Assembly (NCBI RefSeq): GCF_018156225.1
Contig: NZ_JAGTAR010000011.1
Span: 1-64,000, forward strand
DNA length: 64,000 nt
Direction: 5' to 3'
From: Carboxylicivirga sediminis
Lineage (GTDB): Bacteria; Bacteroidota; Bacteroidia; Bacteroidales; Marinilabiliaceae
Positions 57,657 to 64,000 of the stretch are shown piece by piece. How positions within the stretch are numbered: the first letter of the stretch is position 1; each line of letters starts with the position of its first letter. Under the pieces are notes generated by a model. The model was not told where the DNA came from. It made no database searches and saw nothing but the letters and a program-made list of their open reading frames with translations. Made by a program: the position numbers and the translations under genes.

Positions 57657-58301
57657 ATGACTAATATTTCCATAGATCTGGAACAATATATACTCAATCA
57701 CATTGATGATGAAAATGCCATTCTACAGGAATTGAATCGGCAGACACACATTAAGATGTTGCAGCCAAGGATGTTAAGTGGTCATCTTCAAGGGCAGATA
57801 CTTAAAATGCTCTGCTTCATGATAAATCCGTTGAATGTGTTGGAGATTGGTACATTTACCGGTTATTCAGCCATTAGCATGGCTTTAGGTTGTCGTCGTG
57901 ATGGTGCGTGTATCGATACGATCGAAATTAATGATGAGAATGAAGAGTTTATCCAGACTTTCATTGACAAGGCGGGTATGCAGCATATGATTAGCCTTCA
58001 CATAGGTAGTGCTATTGACATTATTCCGTCCCTCAATAAAAAATATGATTTAATATTTATGGATGGAGATAAGCGACAATACCGACAGTATTATAAATTA
58101 GTATTTGATAGACTGAACCCTGGTGGATATATCTTGGCCGATAATGTGTTATGGGATGGAAAAGTGATACAGGATGTGCAGTCAAATGATACCTATACTC
58201 AGGAGTTATTAGCGTTTAATCAGCTGATTAAAGAAGATGACAGAGTGGAGAAGGTTATCTTGCCCATTAGAGATGGAATAACAATCATCCGCAAGAAATA
58301 A
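57657..58301 (+). CDS. SAM-dependent O-methyltransferase (family 3, catechol type)
   Basis: This 214-residue enzyme has the SAM-binding motif VLEIGTFTGYSAISMA near 60-75, IDTIEINDENEEF, the metal/acidic DLIFMDGDKRQY and the ILADNVLWDGKV motif, all typical of the metal-dependent class-I O-methyltransferase family. The substrate is unknown. It is 2 nt after the M16 gene and likely cotranscribed. Confidence 0.93.
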   Translation: MTNISIDLEQYILNHIDDENAILQELNRQTHIKMLQPRMLSGHLQGQILKMLCFMINPLNVLEIGTFTGYSAISMALGCRRDGACIDTIEINDENEEFIQTFIDKAGMQHMISLHIGSAIDIIPSLNKKYDLIFMDGDKRQYRQYYKLVFDRLNPGGYILADNVLWDGKVIQDVQSNDTYTQELLAFNQLIKEDDRVEKVILPIRDGITIIRKK

Positions 58302-58352
58302 AACATTTTGCGAGAGAAGGTGTTTCTTACCTAAACTTAAAACTTACGCCTT

Positions 58353-58841
58353 ATGTCAACTGCAATTTTTTATGGCTCATCACTTGGAAATACTCAGTTT
58401 GTTGCTGAAAAAATACATCAGCAGCTACCAACAGCAGTCTGCTTGCCGGTAAACGATCTTGGAGTTAGTGATATCAAGAAGTATGATAATATAATTCTGG
58501 GTACTTCAACCTGGGGAGTTGGAAATTTGCAGGATGACTTTGAGCTTTTCGTAGATCTGCTCCTGTCAATGGATTTGTCAGGTAAAACATTTGCATTGTT
58601 TGGCTTGGGTGATCAGCACACTTATCCGGATACCTTCTGTAACGGCATGGGCAAGCTGTATCATTTGCTTGCTGAAAAAGGTTGTAAAGTGATTGGCGAG
58701 ACATCGACGGAAGGATATGACTTTTCAGATTCCGAAGCGCTGAATGGTGATTATTTCGTTGGTTTGGCTCTGGATGAAGATAATGAACCGGATTTAACTG
58801 ATGTTCGCATACAGAACTGGCTCGAGCAGTTGGCATTTTAG
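58353..58841 (+). CDS. fldA: Flavodoxin
   Basis: This 162-residue protein binds FMN and carries low-potential electrons. IFYGSSLGNTQFVAEKI is the phosphate-binding loop, ILGTSTWGVGNLQDDFE and LFGLGDQHTYPDTFCNGMG are the two flavin-stacking loops. Length fits long-chain flavodoxins. The flavin reductase at 3361-4026 could reduce it (inference). Confidence 0.96.
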   Translation: MSTAIFYGSSLGNTQFVAEKIHQQLPTAVCLPVNDLGVSDIKKYDNIILGTSTWGVGNLQDDFELFVDLLLSMDLSGKTFALFGLGDQHTYPDTFCNGMGKLYHLLAEKGCKVIGETSTEGYDFSDSEALNGDYFVGLALDEDNEPDLTDVRIQNWLEQLAF

Positions 58842-58977
58842 ACATATGGCCTAAAATGTGATTTAGTCTAAAAATTTCCCGCGATAGTCTTAGTAAACAG
58901 GTCGTAAATCAATTTTTCAGGCAAAATTGATTAATTCGCCATACTTTTATTTGTTCATGAACAGATGAGAGAATTGT

Positions 58978-60447
58978 ATGTATCTTAATGAGCAGATAGC
59001 AAGCGGTGTAACATCATTTCGGGAAGCTTTTTATTTTTTACTGGACAATAAGGGTACTATTCTTCGCTATTATGGAGATTTTATTACCAGTGGTTTGCTC
59101 GATAGTAGCGAGCAGATTTCTGAACTATTACCAGAGACTGTATTAAAAAGGTTCTACCAATTTGTTAAAAGTGCTGAGAAGCGTTTTCAGTGCAATATGC
59201 TCGTATGTAGCGCTAATGAGGTATATGCTGTTAAGTGTAGTTTTACTAAAAATGCACAAGGCAATGTTGATCTAAAAGGATTGGTTGATGAGAGCTATAA
59301 ATCGGAAGGCTTAATCCCAATTGACAAGCTGCCGTTGCCAATTGCAATGGTCAAAAAAGATGGAGAAATAATTCAACTCAACCGGTTATTTATTGACTAT
59401 TTTTTGGAAAGTAAAATTATTGCAAAGCCTTTGTTTATTCAGGATATTATTAAGACCAATATTCTCTCGCCTGAAACATTCGATTATCGGAAAATGATTA
59501 AGTCGGATGCTAATTCACGAGCTATTTTTTGTCATTTTAAAGGCGCAGAAAATAACCAGACTTTTTTACTAAACCTAATTCCGGTAGATTCCAGTACTGA
59601 GAGAATTTTCCTCGCCAGTATTAAAGATTTAACGCAATTTATTGAGGTGCAGCAAAACCTCGAAGACCAGAATCAGGAGTTGCGTCAGCAGGTGCAGGAT
59701 GAATTCGAACTCAATCGATCGTTTGAATTAAAATTGTTGCGAAAGAACCGGTTAGAGTCCTTGGGTGAAATCGCTTCGGGCATCTTTCATGAGCTGAATC
59801 AGCCACTTACGCACTTGAGTTTGAAGATTGATAATATGTTGGAAAACTGGCAGCGAGGGAATGTAACAGAAGAATATTTGATGAATAAAGGGGAGCAGAT
59901 TCAGCGCCAAATACAACGAATGCGCGGAATCATTGACGAGATGAAGCAGTTTTCTACAATCCCGGAAAGCAGAGATGAGGTTATAAATATTAAGACGGTT
60001 CTTAATTGTGCGCTTGAGGATGTTAGTTATATGCAAGTTAGTGGTCTTATACTGGTAGTCAATCATGTGGATGATATTAATGTTCATGGTAGTGCTAGTG
60101 AGCTTGAGCAGGTTTTCGTTAACATACTCACTAACAGTATTCAATCATTACAGATGAAACAGTCCGAAAATGGAGGTTTTAAACCAAAACTGAAAGTAAC
60201 TCTCAAAAAAACACCAGAGTTAATAACAGTAGTATTTATTGATAATGGACTTGGAGTTAGCGATACTGAAATGGAACAACTGTTTAAGCCATTTTATACC
60301 ACAAAGAAGGAGGTGGGAGGAACCGGATTGGGCTTATTCATTATTAATAATCTGATGAGAAAGATGAATGGGCGGGTTACTGTTGACTCAAAGGAAGGTA
60401 AGTTTTTTAAAACAACTCTGTCTTTTCCTATAATTAAAGAAGAGTGA
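58978..60447 (+). CDS. Soluble sensor histidine kinase, NtrB/DctB-like
   Basis: This 489-residue kinase has no membrane helix, so it senses a cytoplasmic signal. Residues ~1-120 and ~125-220 look like two PAS-type sensor domains (PIAMVKKDGEIIQLNRLFIDY), followed by a coiled coil (~220-255), the phosphoacceptor His271 in SLGEIASGIFHELNQPLTHL and an HATPase domain (NILTNSIQSL, FIDNGLGVSD, GGTGLGLFIINNLM). The H-box belongs to the HPK4/NtrB-DctB group that pairs with sigma-54 activators, and exactly such an activator follows 71 nt downstream. It is predicted to phosphorylate it. Confidence 0.93.
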   Translation: MYLNEQIASGVTSFREAFYFLLDNKGTILRYYGDFITSGLLDSSEQISELLPETVLKRFYQFVKSAEKRFQCNMLVCSANEVYAVKCSFTKNAQGNVDLKGLVDESYKSEGLIPIDKLPLPIAMVKKDGEIIQLNRLFIDYFLESKIIAKPLFIQDIIKTNILSPETFDYRKMIKSDANSRAIFCHFKGAENNQTFLLNLIPVDSSTERIFLASIKDLTQFIEVQQNLEDQNQELRQQVQDEFELNRSFELKLLRKNRLESLGEIASGIFHELNQPLTHLSLKIDNMLENWQRGNVTEEYLMNKGEQIQRQIQRMRGIIDEMKQFSTIPESRDEVINIKTVLNCALEDVSYMQVSGLILVVNHVDDINVHGSASELEQVFVNILTNSIQSLQMKQSENGGFKPKLKVTLKKTPELITVVFIDNGLGVSDTEMEQLFKPFYTTKKEVGGTGLGLFIINNLMRKMNGRVTVDSKEGKFFKTTLSFPIIKEE

Positions 60448-60518
60448 TTCAATACATTAACTGTAGTAGCTTATTTATACTAAAGGCAACGGATTAGCGG
60501 ACAATAAATAAACCATCA

Positions 60519-61877
60519 ATGAAATATACGATTTTGCTATTTGAAGATGAGGCTGAGCTTCGCCAGGAAATCCAGGATAGTATTGTGCTGGATAAAGTTG
60601 AGGTTTTGGCGTTTGACTCTTGGGCGTCTTTTAAAGATGTAAAACTAGATAGTGTGCCACGCTTAGCCATCTTGGATATTAATTTAGTTGATAAGGATGG
60701 TCTTACTATTTTCTATGAGCTCAAAGAGCACTATTCTGAAATTGAGGGTATAATAATCACAGGACAGGCAAGCTTGAAAAATGCAATCGCATCACTAAAA
60801 TTGGGAATACGCGATTTTATTGAAAAGCCATTTAGAGCCAGGGAGTTAAGGAGTTCGATTGAAAAATGTGAAAGCTATAAGCAGTTCAGGGTTAAAAACT
60901 ATGTTATTGACAGGCAGTTAGAAGAGTCACGCAAGAAATTTGAAGCACATTGGGGGATTGAATTTATAGGAGTAAGTCAGGCCATTAAAGAAATTAATAC
61001 TCTGATGAAAAGGGTGGCACAGGCCGATGCAACTTCGGTGATGATTACTGGCGAAAGTGGAAGTGGAAAAGAATTGATTGCCCGAGGTATTCATAGTATG
61101 AGTGATCGAAGTGGGGCGCCTTTTTACCCGGTTAATTGTACTGCTATCCCTGATTCGCTATTTGAAAGCGAATTCTTCGGTTATCAGAAAGGAGCATTTA
61201 CTGGGGCGCTATCCAATCACGAAGGCTGGTTTGAAAGGGCTAATGGAGGAACTCTTTTTCTTGATGAAATTGGAGATATGAACCTGGCATTGCAGTCGAA
61301 GCTGTTGCGGGTGCTTGATGAACGCAAGGTGAATCGGATAGGATCGCACGATATTGTTACTGTAAATACCAGAATTGTGTGCGCCACTAACAAGGATTTA
61401 AAGCAGATGATTGAAGATGGGCAGTTCAGGCTTGATTTATATCATCGGTTAAATTCCTTTCATATTCATATTCCGCCTTTGCGTCAGCGGGTAGAGGATA
61501 TTCCAGTTTTGGTGAACCATTTTGTGAGACTATTCTCTGAAACGCATAATAAGGGTATTGTCAGCTTGCATTCAAAAGCGATGAATTTGCTGCTTAATCA
61601 TCATTATCTAGGTAATATCCGAGAATTAAAGAATATTATTGAGCGCGCTATTCTTATGTGTGACTCAAATGTTATCAAGCCACGTCATCTTAACTTTACA
61701 GAGCATACTAATGGCTCGGGAGGTGGTGATGTTGATTATAGTCTTGAGACTATAGAAAAGCAAACTATATTAAAAGCCATGAAGGCTTGTAGTCATAACA
61801 AAACCCATACAGCTGAAAAGCTAAATATTACTCGCCAGGCACTTAATCGTAAGCTCAAAAAGCATGGCATTGAATAA
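60519..61877 (+). CDS. Sigma-54-dependent response regulator (NtrC family)
   Basis: This 452-residue activator has a receiver domain with Asp53 (LAILDINLVDKDG) and Lys103 (IEKPF), an AAA+ domain with Walker A GESGSGKE at 178-185, the sigma-54-contacting GAFTGA loop at 225-230 and Walker B LFLDEIGDM, and a Fis-type helix-turn-helix at the C-terminus (TAEKLNITRQALNRKL). All residues for ATP hydrolysis and sigma-54 remodelling are present. It forms a two-component pair with the preceding kinase. A sigma-54 promoter lies about 400 bp downstream, before the curlin-repeat genes, which are its most likely targets. Confidence 0.97.
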   Translation: MKYTILLFEDEAELRQEIQDSIVLDKVEVLAFDSWASFKDVKLDSVPRLAILDINLVDKDGLTIFYELKEHYSEIEGIIITGQASLKNAIASLKLGIRDFIEKPFRARELRSSIEKCESYKQFRVKNYVIDRQLEESRKKFEAHWGIEFIGVSQAIKEINTLMKRVAQADATSVMITGESGSGKELIARGIHSMSDRSGAPFYPVNCTAIPDSLFESEFFGYQKGAFTGALSNHEGWFERANGGTLFLDEIGDMNLALQSKLLRVLDERKVNRIGSHDIVTVNTRIVCATNKDLKQMIEDGQFRLDLYHRLNSFHIHIPPLRQRVEDIPVLVNHFVRLFSETHNKGIVSLHSKAMNLLLNHHYLGNIRELKNIIERAILMCDSNVIKPRHLNFTEHTNGSGGGDVDYSLETIEKQTILKAMKACSHNKTHTAEKLNITRQALNRKLKKHGIE

Positions 61878-61880
61878 AGG

Positions 61881-61906
61881 CGACCATTATCGGTCGTTTT
61901 TTTTTG
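61881..61906 (+). terminator. Terminator after the NtrC-type gene
   Basis: cgacc (61881-61885) and ggtcg (61892-61896) around ATTATC are followed by ten T. The core CCATTATCGGTC is nearly repeated at 62097-62108, so the site may also bind the activator. Confidence 0.75.
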
Positions 61907-62275
61907 CTCTGCTTTTTCTCATCAGGATCTGAGTTTCCTCGATCGAAAGATAATGTTTAAATATTGCAAGGTCATTCGTCAATAAATAAATCATTTTCGT
62001 CTCTGAATTAAGTGATTCTGTCCAAAGTAAACTGTTTCTAGTTTGCATTGATTTTTTAAACAAAACATTGTACTCCTAATTATTTCGCATAAGTGGCCAT
62101 TATAGGTCATCCTTATAATTGTGGTGTTTGTGTTTGTTAAGTATCAGTAAATTAGAGTATAGTGTAGGAGTATTGTGGGTGATGTAATATGGAGGTGGAC
62201 GAAAATGGTCATTTTTAGCTTCTGTTAATCGCGGCTAAATAACGTAACGTGCAGTTAATCAGTGTAAAAGGAGGT
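61907..62275. other. Gene-free upstream region of the curlin operon
   Basis: No credible gene is seen in these 369 bp. The stretch holds a dyad at 62089-62116 and a further GGTCA half-site in ATGGTCAT (62205-62212), the usual layout of an enhancer region for a sigma-54 promoter. Confidence 0.6.
62089..62116. promoter_or_regulatory. Dyad, candidate enhancer for the NtrC-type activator
   Basis: ATAAG-TGGCC-ATTATA-GGTCA-TC-CTTAT is an imperfect 28-bp inverted repeat about 160-190 bp before the sigma-54 promoter. Its core CCATTATAGGTC matches 11 of 12 bases of the core in the upstream terminator. Confidence 0.5.
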
Positions 62276-62292
62276 TTGGTATTCGTATTGCA
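62276..62292 (+). promoter_or_regulatory. Sigma-54 promoter of the curlin-repeat operon
   Basis: TTGGTATTCGTATTGCA has GG (62278-62279, -24) and GC (62290-62291, -12) separated by exactly 10 bp, close to TGGCACN5TTGCW. Start is expected near 62303, about 22 nt before the ATG at 62325. An NtrC-type activator gene ends 400 bp upstream. Confidence 0.75.
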
Positions 62293-62324
62293 ATAAGGCA
62301 TGTGACCTAAAAATGTTTTCAAGT

Positions 62325-63119
62325 ATGAAACAACACACATTCGTTATTGCCAACCTTATTGTTGGCCTAATATTAAGTAATCAATTATTAGCTCAGAATC
62401 AAAATACGGCTGTTCTTAATCAGCAGGGAGGAAACAATCAGCTAACAGTTACGCAGCTAGGAATTGGTAACGATGCTTTAGCAACTCAAAATGGAGTTAG
62501 CAGTAGTCATCATTTGTATCAACAGGGTGAGGGTAATCAGATTGTTGGTGAGTTTATTGGTGAAAACAATATCGGCGTTCATATTCAGGTTGGAGAGATG
62601 AATATGTTGGATATTAGTCAGTCAAATGATAATCATTCAGCTTTTACCAGCCAAATGGGACGGAGTAACGAAATTAAGATCAAACAAAACGATAGTTATA
62701 ACAAAGGAGGGAATGAGGCAGTAGTTGTGCAAAAAGGACAAGAAAACATGGTTAATATTAATCAAAGACTACGAAATAGCCGTGTGTTTGTTGCCCAGGT
62801 AGGTGAAGGCAATGTAGCTGATGTATATCAATATGGCAGTGGCCAATATGTCAATAATGAATCATACATTATACAAGGAGGACGCAAGAATAAGGTTGAA
62901 GTTGACCAGTATAAAGAGAATCAGACTGCACTTGTTCAACAATCTGGAAGTGAAAACGAAACTAAAATAGCGCAGAAAAAGGGAGCTGATAATATGGCCC
63001 TTGTTTTACAACAAGGCCATTCAAACATGGCTAATGTTAATCAGCAAGGTGATAGTAACCAGTCATTAGTAATTCAGCACGGAAGAAAAAACAATGCTTT
63101 GGTCGAGCAAATAAAATAA
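62325..63119 (+). CDS. Curlin-repeat (CsgA/CsgB-like) amyloid protein
   Basis: This 264-residue exported protein has a signal peptide (FVIANLIVGLILSNQLLAQ) and then about 17 degenerate repeats, each with Gln, Gly and Asn at curlin spacing (Q-x-G-x-x-N-x5-Q), such as VLNQQGGNN, VVVQKGQEN, VFVAQVGEGN, LVLQQGHSN and LVIQHGRKNN. In curli, such units stack as a beta-solenoid amyloid. Charged residues (K, E, R) are more frequent than in CsgA, so this could be a nucleator or minor subunit. The start at 62325 is chosen because it lies 22 nt after the predicted sigma-54 start site; an in-frame ATG at 62313 is the alternative. The second curlin gene follows after 39 nt. Confidence 0.88.
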   Translation: MKQHTFVIANLIVGLILSNQLLAQNQNTAVLNQQGGNNQLTVTQLGIGNDALATQNGVSSSHHLYQQGEGNQIVGEFIGENNIGVHIQVGEMNMLDISQSNDNHSAFTSQMGRSNEIKIKQNDSYNKGGNEAVVVQKGQENMVNINQRLRNSRVFVAQVGEGNVADVYQYGSGQYVNNESYIIQGGRKNKVEVDQYKENQTALVQQSGSENETKIAQKKGADNMALVLQQGHSNMANVNQQGDSNQSLVIQHGRKNNALVEQIK

Positions 63120-63158
63120 TTCAAATAATTTTTAATGTTTTACCTAAAACAAACAATC

Positions 63159-64000
63159 ATGAAAAAGTTACTCTTTAGTTTGGCGCTTAGCGCTTTAACA
63201 ATTGTTGCATTTGCGCAAAATAATGCAACTGTTAATCAAACTGGTGCCACGCATACTGGTACTGTCAATCAAACAGGTGATTTAAATACAGCTACTGTTG
63301 ATCAGGCAGGAAGTGTTCAGCAAGCATTTGTTGACCAAAACGGCATAAATAATATGGCCGAAGTTAAGCAGGATCAGTATATCGTTGAAGGAAATAACCT
63401 TGCAGATGTTGATCAGCTTGGAGATAATAATGAAGCGTATGTAGATCAAACAGAATCATTTAATCGTGCATTTATTAATCAGGCTGGTAATGATAACTAT
63501 GCAAAAATTGATCAAAATACAAACGATCAATGGCGTGAGGAATATAATCTGGGTGTAGTTGAACAAACCGGAAATGATCACGAAGCTACTATAACCCAAG
63601 ATGGCGATTATCTGGGAGCATGGGTGTATCAATCAAACATGAACAACACTGCTACAGTAACTCAGGAAGGTGCAAATAATGCATCATTCAGTCAGGTGGC
63701 TATGGTTAACCAGTCAGGTACTGATGGGGTAGCAACAGTATTGCAGGGAGAAGATGGCGTGACTCCAGGTTTAGGTAACGCTGCTCTTGTTACTCAAACA
63801 GGTATGGAAGAATCAGCGATGGTTGAACAGTATGGTTCAGGTAGTGCAGCTTTAGTAGGACAGGTTGATGGAGAAAAGAACAGTGCAGTTATAAAGCAAA
63901 GAAGCGGTTCTGAATTGAATGTTGCTGCTATTGGACAGCAAGGAGGATATAGTAATTATACTCAAATCAGACAATCAGGAAAAACATCTTGGGCTGCAGT
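63159..64000 (+). CDS. Second curlin-repeat protein, partial at right edge
   Basis: An open frame of 280 codons starts at ATG 63159 and runs off the window. The signal peptide is KKLLFSLALSALTIVAFAQ. Repeats are closer to major curlin: ATVNQTGATH, GTVNQTGDLN, ATVDQAGSVQ, ADVDQLGDNN, FINQAGNDN, VVEQTGNDH, TVTQEGANN, VNQSGTDG, LVTQTGMEE, with Asp and Thr rich interspersed sequence. It probably is the major fibre subunit, cotranscribed with the preceding gene from the sigma-54 promoter. The C-terminus and any csgG/csgE/csgF genes are outside the window. Confidence 0.88.
   Translation, partial: MKKLLFSLALSALTIVAFAQNNATVNQTGATHTGTVNQTGDLNTATVDQAGSVQQAFVDQNGINNMAEVKQDQYIVEGNNLADVDQLGDNNEAYVDQTESFNRAFINQAGNDNYAKIDQNTNDQWREEYNLGVVEQTGNDHEATITQDGDYLGAWVYQSNMNNTATVTQEGANNASFSQVAMVNQSGTDGVATVLQGEDGVTPGLGNAALVTQTGMEESAMVEQYGSGSAALVGQVDGEKNSAVIKQRSGSELNVAAIGQQGGYSNYTQIRQSGKTSWAA

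Overview
This 64 kb window is bacterial chromosome from the phylum Bacteroidota. The evidence is a SusC/SusD pair, two ECF sigma/FecR modules, TAnnTTTG-type promoter boxes, lack of Shine-Dalgarno sequences, and Bacteroidota-restricted families (DUF4494, DUF3109, DUF3667, STN and carboxypeptidase-regulatory domains). Five sulfatases and free-living sensory genes suggest a marine or sediment polysaccharide degrader, perhaps of the Marinilabiliales; this placement is an inference. No insertion sequence, prophage, CRISPR array or rRNA was seen.

Layout. (1) 1-755: N-terminal end of a repeat adhesin that leaves the window on the left. (2) 973-6582: housekeeping genes on the minus strand (a lipoprotein, SSB, RlmN, a flavin reductase, GpmI, a secreted protein). 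(3) 6663-29482: a large minus-strand polysaccharide-utilisation locus. In transcription order it holds an ECF sigma factor, a FecR anti-sigma, SusC with a signalling STN domain, SusD, five S1 sulfatases with Cys-type active sites, a GH109-like oxidoreductase, a GH2 beta-galactosidase-like enzyme, then a small operon with a tetraheme cytochrome fused to an FGE-like domain, a Gfo/Idh/MocA oxidoreductase and a Cys-rich peptide. The content points to a sulfated, galactose- and possibly GalNAc-containing glycan, sensed through SusC and FecR. (4) 29732-36157: stomatin/NfeD, serine dehydratase, a transaldolase-like enzyme, DUF4494, an Omp85-type barrel and an acyl-carrier-like protein without its serine. 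(5) 36234-45399: a second ECF sigma/FecR unit whose third gene is an STN protein without a barrel, then a LamG-EEP lipoprotein and a large hybrid histidine kinase. (6) 45554-49880: a GHL10 hydrolase, a SRPBCC/GyrI fusion, DUF3109 and DUF3667 proteins. (7) 50033-54558: a tightly coupled late-cobalamin operon (cobQ, cobD, cbiB, cobT). (8) 54555-58841: a porin-like protein, two identical tRNA-Phe genes, an M16 peptidase, an O-methyltransferase and a flavodoxin. (9) 58978-64000: a soluble sensor kinase, an NtrC-type sigma-54 activator and two curlin-repeat proteins.

The most notable unit is the last one. The activator carries the GAFTGA loop, and a sigma-54 promoter (TGG at -24, TTGC at -12 with exact spacing) lies just before the first curlin-like gene, with a dyad about 170 bp upstream that could be an enhancer. 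This suggests an amyloid-fibre operon under direct sigma-54/two-component control. The second most notable item is the cytochrome/FGE-like fusion beside five sulfatases; its FGE-like domain lacks the catalytic cysteine pair.
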